Source of the DNA: an uncultured Christensenella sp.
GTDB lineage: Bacteria; Bacillota; Clostridia; Christensenellales; UBA3700
Length of the DNA stretch: 32,689 bases
Direction: 5' to 3'
NCBI GenBank assembly: GCA_910576875.1
Contig: CAJTKI010000009.1
Span: 868-33,556, forward strand
Translations under genes and position numbers: made by a program
The notes under the pieces: model-generated
Seen by the model: the letters and a program-made list of their open reading frames with translations, nothing else
Databases searched by the model: none
What the model was told of the DNA's origin: nothing
Part shown: positions 18,031 through 26,269 of the stretch, piece by piece
How positions within the stretch are numbered: the stretch's first letter is position 1
How the letters are laid out: each line of letters starts with the position of its first letter

Positions 18031-19016
18031 CGCTTGGACTTCTTCCGCTTTTTGGACGTTCGATTGACGGAGCGGTTTTGCTCGCGCGTCTGTCGCTCCT
18101 GCTCTTTGCGCTGATTGATCAAATTCTGCTCGTTCAGCGCGCCGATAAAGGTGTCTCCCAAGAATTGACCGTACGCCAGATCGAGTACGATCCATACCGC
18201 CGCGCCGATCAGCAACACGACCAGATAGATTACGATCTGCATCGCGGACACGAACAGCAACGCGAGCGGTCCGACCAACAGCACCGTCATCAAGACGGTC
18301 AACAAGATGTTCGTCCACGACAAAATACAGGCGTTCTTGACCGCGTCGCGATAGCGGAATTTGTATTGGACGAACAGCGGATTCGCGACGATCGAAAACA
18401 TGACCGTCAACAGCAATCCGATCCCGCACAGAATCACGCCGCACCATGCGCCGGCGCCCGCCGCGGAATGCAACGCGTACTGCTCCAACATATCGATCAG
18501 AAAATACGCGAATCCCGTTCCCAGCGCGCCGAGTACGGTAAACGTAATCAAAAATTTGTACCAATGATTGCGAATGCCGCGCGCAAAGTGTTTGAGCACT
18601 TGCACTTTGGCGCCCCACAGGACGTTGCGGCAACAGTGGTACGCGCCCGCAAATCCGAGACTTGCGATCATGCAACCCGGCAAAACCGAACACAGCACAA
18701 ACAGTTTGCGAATCCCGTACACGGTCTCGATCCCGGCAAGCGTATCGTCCACGACGCCGTATCCCAGTCCCAGGCCGCCCGAAAAATTGTAACCGAGCTG
18801 CTCGATCGTATTGTTCTCGTACTGACGCATCACGACGAACATCACGACGAACAACGGCAATACGAATACCATGCACAACAAGTTGATCCACATGATTTTG
18901 CTCAACTGTTTGCCGATCGCGCCGAACGCTTCGCGAATACGCCCTTTGTAGGCGATCGGTCTGCCTTCGGGACTCAGATCCCGCATCAAAACGAGTTTGG
19001 TAGCCAAATTTTGCAT
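18027..19016 (-). CDS. YesL/DUF624-like membrane protein
   Basis: The start is set at ATG 19014-19016 (MQNLATKLVLMRD) with GGGAGAG about ten bases upstream; an earlier in-frame start at 19061 lies within the promoter. The 329-aa product has an amphipathic N-terminus and about six membrane helices, with a core (SLGFAGAYHCCRNVLWGAKVQ) resembling the YesL/DUF624 pattern of a small residue-rich helix followed by a W-containing loop. The C-terminus (about 40 residues) is highly basic and cytoplasmic. The function is unknown. It is first in its operon. Confidence 0.72.
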   Translation of the reverse strand: MQNLATKLVLMRDLSPEGRPIAYKGRIREAFGAIGKQLSKIMWINLLCMVFVLPLFVVMFVVMRQYENNTIEQLGYNFSGGLGLGYGVVDDTLAGIETVYGIRKLFVLCSVLPGCMIASLGFAGAYHCCRNVLWGAKVQVLKHFARGIRNHWYKFLITFTVLGALGTGFAYFLIDMLEQYALHSAAGAGAWCGVILCGIGLLLTVMFSIVANPLFVQYKFRYRDAVKNACILSWTNILLTVLMTVLLVGPLALLFVSAMQIVIYLVVLLIGAAVWIVLDLAYGQFLGDTFIGALNEQNLINQRKEQERQTREQNRSVNRTSKKRKKSKR

Positions 19017-19052
19017 CGAATATATGCTCTCCCTAGGGAAAACCCTATGCCT

Positions 19053-19081
19053 ATCATACACTATTTTTTGTCAAATATCAA
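19053..19081 (-). promoter_or_regulatory. Promoter of the DUF624-to-HD operon
   Basis: On the minus strand: -35 TTGATA (19076-19081), 17-bp spacer, -10 TATGAT (19053-19058). A consensus TTGACA six bases away would leave too short a spacer, so TTGATA is preferred. Confidence 0.68.
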
Positions 19082-19148
19082 TGAAAACAACGCACAAACA
19101 TCCAGATTTTTCCATTGTCGAAAAATCCGAAAAACGTCTTCCAAACGC

Positions 19149-19177
19149 TTTACACGCGCCCGCGGATATGCTATTAT
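19149..19177 (+). promoter_or_regulatory. Promoter of the lysine-riboswitch operon
   Basis: -35 TTTACA (19149-19154), 17-bp spacer, -10 TATTAT (19172-19177) preceded by TGC. The predicted start at about 19184 coincides with the 5' side of riboswitch helix P1. Confidence 0.85.
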
Positions 19178-19183
19178 GCAGAT

Positions 19184-19349
19184 AACGCATAGAGGTGCGG
19201 ATTTTATCAGTAGCGGGACGCAGGTCGCAGGAGACCCCCGCGAAAGGAAACTCCGCCGAAGCGTCGTCGCTCCCTGCAAGCGCGTCGGCTGGGCGTAACG
19301 TCAACAACGTTGCGACTGTCATCCGGTACGGATGAAGCACTATGGTTGA
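19184..19349 (+). promoter_or_regulatory. Lysine riboswitch (L box)
   Basis: The conserved lysine-aptamer blocks occur in order: AGAGGTGCG, CAGTAGCGGGACG, CGAAAGG, GCCGAAG, GGCTGGG, GACTGTC, and closing CACTATGG. P1 forms between GCATAG at the 5' side and CTATG near 19340. The order and spacing match the five-helix L-box aptamer, which binds lysine and lowers expression. The genes that follow (asd, dapA, dapB) make lysine, which fits exactly. Between aptamer and terminator, a GTAATAA / TTATTGC pairing overlaps the terminator's 5' arm and is a plausible antiterminator. Confidence 0.95.
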
Positions 19350-19372
19350 CGTAATAATCTCGTATCGTTATT

Positions 19373-19405
19373 GCAGTCGCCTAAGTGCGGCTGCGTTTTT
19401 GTTTT
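19373..19405 (+). terminator. Riboswitch-controlled intrinsic terminator
   Basis: Stem GCAGTCGC (19373-19380) / GCGGCTGC (19387-19394) with one G-T pair and a six-base loop, followed by GTTTTTGTTTT. It lies between the lysine aptamer and asd, so lysine binding probably causes premature termination. Confidence 0.88.
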
Positions 19406-19456
19406 CGCAGCCCAATCGGTAATCACATTTTTGAGCGACGCTCAAAGGAGAATTAT

Positions 19457-20473
19457 ATGAAAAAATACAACATCGCCGTCGTCGGCGCGACCGGCATGGT
19501 CGGCAACAAGTTCCTCGAAGTCTTGACCGAGAAACAACTGCCGGTGGACAACTATTACCTGTTCGCTTCCGCAAAAAGCGCGGGCAAAGTCGTCGATTTT
19601 ATGGGCAAACCCCATACCGTGATCGAACTGACCGAAGACAACGTCAAAGCGCATAAGGTCGACATCGCGCTGTTCTCCGCAGGCGGCGGCACGAGCGCGA
19701 AATTCGCGCCCGTCTTCGTTCGCAACGGCGCCGTCGTCATCGACAATTCGTCCCAGTGGCGCATGGATCCGAGCGTGCCGCTCGTCGTGCCGGAAGTCAA
19801 TCCGCAAGACATCGATTGGCACAACGGCATCATCGCCAACCCCAACTGCTCGACGATCCAAGCGATGGTCGCATTGCGTCCGCTCCAACTCAAATACGGC
19901 ATCAAACGCATCGTTTACAGCACCTATCAGGCGGTCAGCGGCGCGGGCGTAGCGGGTTACAACGATCTGCTCGACGGGCTCAAAGCCTTTGTCGCCGGTC
20001 AGGAATACGCGCCCAAGAAGTTCCCGCTGCCGATCGCGAACAACGTGTTGCCGCACATCGACGTCTTCTTGGACAACGGCTATACCAAAGAAGAAGAAAA
20101 GATGATCAAAGAGACCAAGAAGATTCTCGGCGATTCGTCGATCAAAGTCACGGCGACGACCGTGCGCGTGCCGGTGCTCAATTCGCACAGCGAATCCGTC
20201 AACGTGGAATTTCTCTCTCCCTGCACCCGCGAAGGCATCGTCGAGACGCTGCGCGGACAAAAGGGACTCGTCGTCGTGGACGACGCTTCCAACGCCTACC
20301 CCACGCCGATGCAGGCGACGGGACACGACGAAGTTTACGTCGGACGCATCCGCATCGACGACACCGTGGACAGCGGCTGCAATCTGTGGGTGGTCGCAGA
20401 CAACATCCGCAAGGGCGCGGCAAGCAACGCCGTTCAGATCGCCGAATACATGATCGAACACGGCAAAATCTGA
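19457..20473 (+). CDS. asd: Aspartate-semialdehyde dehydrogenase
   Basis: It reduces aspartyl phosphate to aspartate semialdehyde with NADPH, the branch point for lysine, diaminopimelate, threonine and methionine. The start ATG at 19457 has AAAGGAG six bases upstream; an earlier in-frame start lies in the terminator. The 338-aa product has the nucleotide loop GATGMVG (10-16), the SAGGGTS segment, and the nucleophilic cysteine C131 in NPNCSTIQ. The substrate-binding RVPVLNSHSESVNVEF stretch follows. It is first in asd-dapA-dapB under lysine control, and complete. Confidence 0.97.
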   Translation: MKKYNIAVVGATGMVGNKFLEVLTEKQLPVDNYYLFASAKSAGKVVDFMGKPHTVIELTEDNVKAHKVDIALFSAGGGTSAKFAPVFVRNGAVVIDNSSQWRMDPSVPLVVPEVNPQDIDWHNGIIANPNCSTIQAMVALRPLQLKYGIKRIVYSTYQAVSGAGVAGYNDLLDGLKAFVAGQEYAPKKFPLPIANNVLPHIDVFLDNGYTKEEEKMIKETKKILGDSSIKVTATTVRVPVLNSHSESVNVEFLSPCTREGIVETLRGQKGLVVVDDASNAYPTPMQATGHDEVYVGRIRIDDTVDSGCNLWVVADNIRKGAASNAVQIAEYMIEHGKI

Positions 20474-20495
20474 CCGGACACATTCGGAGGTACTT

Positions 20496-21371
20496 ATGTT
20501 TCAAGGTGCGGCTACCGCTCTGATTACCCCATTTGACGAACACGGCGTGGACTTCGACTCGCTGGGCAAACTGCTCGACGCGCAGATTGCGGGCGGCATC
20601 GACGCGCTGCTGATCTGCGGCACGACCGGCGAACCGTCTACGATGACCGACGCCGAACGCGCGAGCGTCATCGAATATTCCGTTGCCCGCGTGCGTCGCC
20701 GCGTGCCGTTGATCGTCGGTACGGGAACCAATTGCACCGCCACGGCGATCCGCAATTCGGTGCTGGCGCAACAGGAGGGCGCGGACGGCATACTCGTCGT
20801 CACGCCGTATTACAACAAATGCACGCAGGAAGGACTGTATCTGCACTACCGTGCGATCTGCGACAGCGTCAGCATCCCCGTGATCGCATACAACATCCCT
20901 TCCCGCACCGGCGTCAATATCCTGCCCGAGACGGCGGCGCGCCTTGCGACGATTCCCAATCTGTGCGGACTCAAAGAAGCCTGCGGCGATCTCGAACAGA
21001 TCTCCCGCACGGCGCAGTTGTTGCGCGGCACGCAGGTCGCTCTGTATTCGGGCGATGACGCGCTGGCGAGCGACGTGATCGAGATGGGCGGCAAAGGCGT
21101 CATCTCCGTCGCGAGCAATCTGATTCCCGACGTCGTGCACGAATTGGCGACGGCGGGCGTACGCGGCGATCGGACGACGGCGCGCGCGATGCAATCGGAC
21201 TACGACGACCTGTTCCGCAATCTGTTTTGCGAAGTCAATCCGATCCCGATCAAATACGCTTGTTCGTTGGTCGGACTGTGCAAAAACTACGTGCGCATGC
21301 CGTTGACGCCGATCACGCCGGAAGGCGCGCGAAAGGTCGAACAGGCGATGCGCGCGCACCGCATTATTTAG
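20496..21371 (+). CDS. dapA: 4-hydroxy-tetrahydrodipicolinate synthase
   Basis: It condenses pyruvate with aspartate semialdehyde in the first lysine/diaminopimelate-specific step. The 291-aa TIM-barrel product has the GTTGE motif (42-46), the YYNK loop near 105, catalytic Y132 (AYNIPSRTG), and the Schiff-base lysine K160 in GLKEACGD. All DapA active-site residues are visible, which favours DapA over related pyruvate aldolases. GGAGG lies at good spacing before the ATG. It begins 22 bp after asd. Confidence 0.96.
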   Translation: MFQGAATALITPFDEHGVDFDSLGKLLDAQIAGGIDALLICGTTGEPSTMTDAERASVIEYSVARVRRRVPLIVGTGTNCTATAIRNSVLAQQEGADGILVVTPYYNKCTQEGLYLHYRAICDSVSIPVIAYNIPSRTGVNILPETAARLATIPNLCGLKEACGDLEQISRTAQLLRGTQVALYSGDDALASDVIEMGGKGVISVASNLIPDVVHELATAGVRGDRTTARAMQSDYDDLFRNLFCEVNPIPIKYACSLVGLCKNYVRMPLTPITPEGARKVEQAMRAHRII

Positions 21372-21378
21372 GAGACAT

Positions 21379-22143
21379 ATGACAGACGTATTTTTGTGGG
21401 GCATCGGCGGCAAAATGGGACGTACCCTGTTGGCGCTGGGACAGGAAGATCCGAACATTCGCATCGTCGGCGGATTCGATCCGTACGCCGATCCGGCAAC
21501 CTTTGACGTGCCCGTCTTTGCAGACGCGGCGAAGATCGACACGCCGATGGACGTCATCGTCGACTTTTCGCGTCCCGAAGCGCTGGAAGATATTCTGTCC
21601 GTCGCGACGCGGATGCACAGCGCGGCGATCTTTGCAACGACCGGATATTCCCAACAACAATCGGATCGCATCCGCGAGGCTTCCCGCTCGCTCGCCGTAT
21701 TCCGCACCAGCAACTTCTCGCTCGGCATCAATCTGTTGATCGGGTTGTGCCGCAAAGCCGCTCAGTTTCTCGGCGATGCGTACGACATCGAAATCATCGA
21801 ACAGCATCACAACCGCAAAGTCGACGCGCCGTCGGGTACGGCGATTACGCTCGCCGAAGAGATCAACGACGCGCGCAATAACAGCAAACGCTTTACGTAC
21901 GGTCGCGTAGGCGGACAAGCCAAACGCGCGGCGGACGAAATCGGCATCCACGCCGTACGCGGCGGCACCGTCGTGGGCAAACACGACGTGCTCTTTCTCG
22001 GCACGGACGAGGTGATCACGCTGTCGCACGAAGCGCAAAGCAAAGCGGTCTTCGCGCAAGGCGCTTTGCGCGCCGCGCAGTTCCTCAAAGCCGCCGCGCC
22101 GGGCATGTACAGCATGCAAGACGTGATCGGCGATCTGTTCTGA
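21379..22143 (+). CDS. dapB: 4-hydroxy-tetrahydrodipicolinate reductase
   Basis: It reduces the DapA product with NAD(P)H. The 254-aa product has a nucleotide-binding loop (GIGGKMG, 8-14), the ATTGY motif near 86-90, a SNFSLG segment, and the substrate motif EQHHNRKVDAPSGTA (141-155) with H143, H144 and K147. It starts seven bases after dapA with an AGGAG overlapping the end of that gene. It is the last gene of the operon; later diaminopimelate genes are not in this window. Confidence 0.96.
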   Translation: MTDVFLWGIGGKMGRTLLALGQEDPNIRIVGGFDPYADPATFDVPVFADAAKIDTPMDVIVDFSRPEALEDILSVATRMHSAAIFATTGYSQQQSDRIREASRSLAVFRTSNFSLGINLLIGLCRKAAQFLGDAYDIEIIEQHHNRKVDAPSGTAITLAEEINDARNNSKRFTYGRVGGQAKRAADEIGIHAVRGGTVVGKHDVLFLGTDEVITLSHEAQSKAVFAQGALRAAQFLKAAAPGMYSMQDVIGDLF

Positions 22144-22160
22144 TCGACAATCCGCCATAT

Positions 22161-22194
22161 GACGACCTCCGATCATCGGCGGTCGTTTTTGTTT
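22161..22194 (+). terminator. Terminator of asd-dapA-dapB
   Basis: Stem ACGACC-T-CCGA / TCGG-C-GGTCGT with a three-base loop, followed by TTTTGTTT, 18 bp after the dapB stop. Confidence 0.9.
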
Positions 22195-22236
22195 GCCCGA
22201 TCCGCGCGAAAAATGCGCGTTCGATTCGTTTGCGTA

Positions 22237-22265
22237 TTGACTTTCCGCCGCGCGCTCCGTATAAT
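22237..22265 (+). promoter_or_regulatory. Promoter of dgt, apparently giving a leaderless mRNA
   Basis: -35 TTGACT (22237-22242), 17-bp spacer, perfect -10 TATAAT (22260-22265). Six bases separate the -10 from the ATG, so transcription should begin at or next to the start codon. Confidence 0.82.
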
Positions 22266-22271
22266 AACGGT

Positions 22272-23279
22272 ATGGAAACATTCAGACAGCATACCGAACA
22301 ACTCGAACAAGATACGCTCAGCCGATACGCTTCCCTGTCCGCGCGCTCGCGCGGCAGAGAGCACGACTATACGCCGTGCCAATTGCGCACCAATTACCAA
22401 CGCGACCGCGATCGAATCATTCACTGCAAGGCGTTCCGACGACTCAAACACAAGACGCAGGTTTTCCTCGCGCCCGAAGGCGACCATTATCGTACGCGTC
22501 TGACGCATACGCTGGAAGTATCGCAGATCGGTCGCACGATCGCGCGGGCGTTGCGGCTCAACGAAGATCTGACCGAAGCGTGTACGCTCGGACACGATCT
22601 GGGACATACGCCGTTCGGTCACGCGGGCGAAGCGACGCTCAATCAGCTCGTCGAAGGCGGTTTCATCCACAGTCGACACAGTCGCCGCGTCGTCGAAGTG
22701 CTGGAAAACAACGGCGCCGGACTAAACCTGACATTCGAAGTCCGCGACGGCATCGAAAACCACCGCTATCACGACGTCGCCGGCACGCTGGAAGGCAATA
22801 TCGTCAAGTTCGCCGACCGTTTCGCCTATATCAATCACGACATCGAAGACGCGATCCGCGGCGGCATCATTCGCGAAGAAGATCTGCCCCGCGACTGCGT
22901 CGAACTGCTCGGACGCTCCAAGAGCGAGCGCATCAACAACTTGATTCTCGATCTCGTACGCACGTCGTATGATCGCCCCGTCATCGCCCAGTCCGACGAC
23001 TTCCGCGCGATGACCGAGAAATTGCACGGCTTTATGTTCGACGCCGTCTATCTGAATCCCAAAGCCAAGCACGAAGAAAGCAAAGCCAAAGACATGCTGG
23101 CGATGGTATTCCGCTACTTTGTATCCAAACCGGAAAAACTGCCCGCGTTCTTCCGCTCCATGCTCGACCGTTTCCCGATCGACCGCGTCGTATGCGATTA
23201 TGTCAGTTCGTTCACGGATCGCTATTGCATCAAAGTATTCGGCGACATCTTCCTGCCCGGCGAATGGAGCATTTACTGA
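22272..23279 (+). CDS. dgt: dGTPase-like dNTP triphosphohydrolase
   Basis: An HD-superfamily enzyme of the dGTPase-like family that splits dNTPs into deoxynucleoside and triphosphate. The start ATG at 22272 (METFRQHTEQLEQ) matches the usual family N-terminus, which leads into SLSARSRGR and RDRDRIIHCKAFRRLKHKTQVF. The HD metal residues are H in LTHTLEV, H-D in LGHDLGHTPFGHAGE and a later aspartate (NHDIEDA). The 335-aa length is typical. No SD precedes the ATG and the promoter abuts it, so translation is probably leaderless. Dgt-like genes often sit near dnaG in Clostridia, but not here. Confidence 0.92.
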   Translation: METFRQHTEQLEQDTLSRYASLSARSRGREHDYTPCQLRTNYQRDRDRIIHCKAFRRLKHKTQVFLAPEGDHYRTRLTHTLEVSQIGRTIARALRLNEDLTEACTLGHDLGHTPFGHAGEATLNQLVEGGFIHSRHSRRVVEVLENNGAGLNLTFEVRDGIENHRYHDVAGTLEGNIVKFADRFAYINHDIEDAIRGGIIREEDLPRDCVELLGRSKSERINNLILDLVRTSYDRPVIAQSDDFRAMTEKLHGFMFDAVYLNPKAKHEESKAKDMLAMVFRYFVSKPEKLPAFFRSMLDRFPIDRVVCDYVSSFTDRYCIKVFGDIFLPGEWSIY

Positions 23280-23292
23280 GCCGCGCACGATA

Positions 23293-23332
23293 AAAAACAA
23301 CAAGCGTCTTCCGATACGGAAGACGCTTGTTT
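23293..23332. terminator. Terminator between convergent dgt and thrC
   Basis: A 15-bp perfect stem: AACAAGCGTCTTCCG (23299-23313) and its complement (23317-23331), loop ATA. The minus strand reads on into a TTTTTT run, so it is strongest for the thrC transcript; on the plus strand only a few T follow. Confidence 0.87.
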
Positions 23333-23349
23333 CATACAGTTCGATGCGT

Positions 23350-24837
23350 TTATTTTGCGACGTAACGCAGGATCGTCTCGTCGATCTGCTCTTTGTCGAT
23401 CACGTCGGCAAAGCGGACTTCGCGCTGATCCAGCCCGCGCAACGGATCGGGCGCCTGCGTGTCGGTCAACGTCTCCAACTCCCGCGTCGCTTCGAACGCG
23501 TCGACGATCTCCTTGCCCGACAGCGCGCGATAGACGTCGCACGGGAATTTGTACGCGCTCGCCGTCGATACGATGACGGTCGGCGTATCGTAGTCGCCCG
23601 TTTCGTCCGCGTACTGGTCGTATACCGAACACGCAACCGCGGTATGCGTGTCGATCAGATAGTCGTATTCGTCAAAATACCCTTCGATCGTGCCCTGCGT
23701 ATCCGCTTCTTCCGCGTATCCGACAGCAAACAACTCGCGCAACGCCTCCGATTCGCTCGGATCAATCCGATAGCTGCCCTTGGTTTTGAGTTCGTTCATG
23801 CGCGCGGCGATCAACCGATCGTCTCTGCCGCAGATCTCGAACAGCAAGCGTTCCAGATTGGACGAAATCAGAATATCCATCGACGGACTCATCGTCTTGA
23901 AAAATTCGCGATTCGTATCGTACACGCCCGTCTCGAAGAAATCCGTCAACACATGGTTGACGTTGGACGCGCAGATCAGGCGGTTGAGTCCCACGCCCAT
24001 TTTGCCTGCGTAATATGCGGCGAGAATGTTGCCGAAATTACCGCTCGGCACGCAGAAGTTGACCTTGTCGCCGATCCGGATTTTGCCGGCGTTGATCAAA
24101 TCGCAATACGACGACACGTAATACGCGATCTGCGGCGCAAGCCGTCCCCAGTTGATCGAGTTGGCGGACGAAAGTTTGTAGCCGGCGTTTTGCAATTTGC
24201 TCGCGATGTCAGAATCGGCAAAGATGCGTTTGACCGCCGATTGGGCGTCGTCGAAATTGCCGCGGATCGCGCAGACATAGACGTTTGCGCCCTTTTGGGT
24301 CATCATCTGCAATTTTTGCATATCGGACACGCCGCCGGTCGGATAGAAGACGATGATATCGGTACCCTCCACGTCGCAGAATCCTTCCAACGCCGCCTTG
24401 CCGGTATCGCCGGACGTCGCAACGAGAATCATCGTGCGTTCCTTCTCGCCCGTTTTGGCGCGCGCCGCGCTCAGCAGGTGCGGCAGCATCGTCAACGCCA
24501 TGTCCTTAAACGCGCAAGTCGGACCGTGCCACAGTTCGAGCACATAGATGTTTTCGTCCACGTTGACGAGCGGACACGGATCTTCGGAATCGAATCTTCC
24601 GTACGCCTGCCGCGTATAGCCGAGCAACTCTTCGTACGAAAAGTCTTCCAGATACATTGCAAGCACATATGCCGCGCGCTCCGGATAATCCATTTCCAAC
24701 AGCGCGTCCCAATCGCGTTGCGTCAGTTGCGGAAATACTTCCGGTACAAACAGTCCGCCGTCCTGCGCCAGACCGTTGACGATCGCCTGCGCCGACGTGC
24801 AGCGGACGGATTTGTTGCGGGTACTGATATAGTTCAT
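23350..24837 (-). CDS. thrC: Threonine synthase
   Basis: A PLP enzyme that converts O-phosphohomoserine to threonine and phosphate. The 495-aa length and N-terminus (NYISTRNKS) fit the long ThrC class. The PLP lysine is K111 in AFKDMALTML; the phosphate-binding loop is TSGDTGKAAL, and SANSINWGRL is a family landmark. The start ATG (24835-24837) has CGGAG eight bases upstream. It lies 29 bp after the Re-citrate-synthase-like gene and is last in the rpmE operon. Together with asd it draws on aspartate semialdehyde, but it is not under the lysine riboswitch. Confidence 0.96.
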   Translation of the reverse strand: MNYISTRNKSVRCTSAQAIVNGLAQDGGLFVPEVFPQLTQRDWDALLEMDYPERAAYVLAMYLEDFSYEELLGYTRQAYGRFDSEDPCPLVNVDENIYVLELWHGPTCAFKDMALTMLPHLLSAARAKTGEKERTMILVATSGDTGKAALEGFCDVEGTDIIVFYPTGGVSDMQKLQMMTQKGANVYVCAIRGNFDDAQSAVKRIFADSDIASKLQNAGYKLSSANSINWGRLAPQIAYYVSSYCDLINAGKIRIGDKVNFCVPSGNFGNILAAYYAGKMGVGLNRLICASNVNHVLTDFFETGVYDTNREFFKTMSPSMDILISSNLERLLFEICGRDDRLIAARMNELKTKGSYRIDPSESEALRELFAVGYAEEADTQGTIEGYFDEYDYLIDTHTAVACSVYDQYADETGDYDTPTVIVSTASAYKFPCDVYRALSGKEIVDAFEATRELETLTDTQAPDPLRGLDQREVRFADVIDKEQIDETILRYVAK

Positions 24838-24866
24838 AGTCGTTTCTCCGTATTCGGCTTGAAATT

Positions 24867-26261
24867 TTATTTGTTTTTATGCCGGCACAACGCGCGATGC
24901 AATTCGCCGTCCTGCGCCGCGATCAACGCGTCCAGCTCGTCGTCGGACATAAACGTCGTACGTCCTTGCGCAAACTCGCGGTCGATCTCTTCTTTCATGC
25001 GCTGAATGACGGGATGCTTCTTGTCGATCGCTTCCGTCTTGGGCACATGGTAATATCCGTTGATCCAGTACGCGATGCCCGCCAAACCGCTGTTGACGTC
25101 GACCGATACGAGCGGCGGACGGCGCAGCAATTTTTCGGTATTGAAAATATTGTAGATTTCCTGATCTTTGAGCAGTCCGTCGGCATGCACGCCCGCACGG
25201 GTCGTATTGAAATTTTTACCGACGAACGGCGTGCGCGGCGGAATGTCGTAGCCCAGTTCGCGCTCGAAATATTCGGCAATGTCGGTAATGACCGAAAACT
25301 GTATGCCGTCGTCCTTGCCTTTGAGCGACGCGTATTCCATGATCATCGCTTCGAGCGGACAGTTGCCGGTGCGCTCTCCGATGCCGAGCAACGTGCAGTT
25401 GACCGCCGAACAACCGTACAGCCATGCCGTCGCGGCGTTGGTGACGACCTTGTAGAAATCGTTGTGACCGTGCCATTCCAACTGGTCGGACGGCACGCCG
25501 CCGTAGTATTTGAGACCGAAGATCAGTCCCGGCACGCTGCGCGGCAGCGTCACGCCCGGGTACGAAATGCCGTATCCCATCGTATCGCACGCACGGATCT
25601 TGATCGGCACGCCGCTCTCGCGCGAAAGATTCATTAACTCGTTGGTCAGCGGCGCGACGAAGCCGTAGAAATCCGCCCGCGTAATGTCCTCGAAGTGACA
25701 TCTGGGCACGATCCCTTTGTCCAATGCCATCTTGACGATGGACAGGTATTTGTCGGCGGCTTGCCGACGCGTCATGTTCATCTTCTTGAAGATATGGTAA
25801 TCGGAACAACTGACCAAAATGCCCGTCTCTTTGATCCCCATCTCCTTGACCAGTTCGAAATCCTTTTCGTTGGCGCGGATCCAGCTCGTAATCTCGGGAA
25901 AATCGTATCCCAATTCCATGCAGTCGCGCACGGCTTGACGATCCTTTTCGGTATACAGGAAAAATTCGCTTTGGCGGATGATACCCTTTTTGCCGCCCAA
26001 CTTGTGCATGAGTTTGTACAGATGCACCATTTGTTTGGTCGTCAGCGGCGCGGTCGACTGCTGTCCGTCGCGGAACGTCGTATCCGTGATCCAAATATCC
26101 TGCGGCATATCGATCGGGGATTGCCGAAAGTTAAACGCAACCTTGGGCACGCTGTCGTAATCGTAGAGTTCGCGAAACAACTGCGGATCCTTGACGTCCT
26201 GCAAAGAAGGCGTCCAGTTGCCTTCCATCAACAGATTTTTTTCTTCGTTGTACTGTATCAT
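24867..26261 (-). CDS. HMGL-like synthase, closest in pattern to clostridial Re-citrate synthase
   Basis: A 464-aa enzyme of the DRE-TIM metallolyase family (isopropylmalate, homocitrate, citramalate and Re-citrate synthases), which condense acetyl-CoA with a 2-oxoacid. Motif I is DTTFRDGQQ (60-68), the metal histidines are in HGHND (264-268), and GIGERTGN follows. A roughly 50-residue extension precedes motif I. The SEFFLY, ETGILVSCSDYH and PRCHFEDITRADFYGF stretches are, from memory, like the Clostridium kluyveri Re-citrate synthase group often labelled isopropylmalate synthase. No LeuA regulatory domain is present. Re-citrate synthase would make citrate for glutamate synthesis. The start has AGGAG at good spacing, eight bases after prfA. 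The exact substrate is inference. Confidence 0.7.
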   Translation of the reverse strand: MIQYNEEKNLLMEGNWTPSLQDVKDPQLFRELYDYDSVPKVAFNFRQSPIDMPQDIWITDTTFRDGQQSTAPLTTKQMVHLYKLMHKLGGKKGIIRQSEFFLYTEKDRQAVRDCMELGYDFPEITSWIRANEKDFELVKEMGIKETGILVSCSDYHIFKKMNMTRRQAADKYLSIVKMALDKGIVPRCHFEDITRADFYGFVAPLTNELMNLSRESGVPIKIRACDTMGYGISYPGVTLPRSVPGLIFGLKYYGGVPSDQLEWHGHNDFYKVVTNAATAWLYGCSAVNCTLLGIGERTGNCPLEAMIMEYASLKGKDDGIQFSVITDIAEYFERELGYDIPPRTPFVGKNFNTTRAGVHADGLLKDQEIYNIFNTEKLLRRPPLVSVDVNSGLAGIAYWINGYYHVPKTEAIDKKHPVIQRMKEEIDREFAQGRTTFMSDDELDALIAAQDGELHRALCRHKNK

Positions 26262-26269
26262 AATCGCTC

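Noticed and set aside
17302..18891. A 529-codon frame suggesting a fusion at the methyltransferase
   Set aside because: The upstream part has Arg-rich shadow composition within the YesL-like gene. The true start is the ATG at 18028-18030 with an ATGA overlap.
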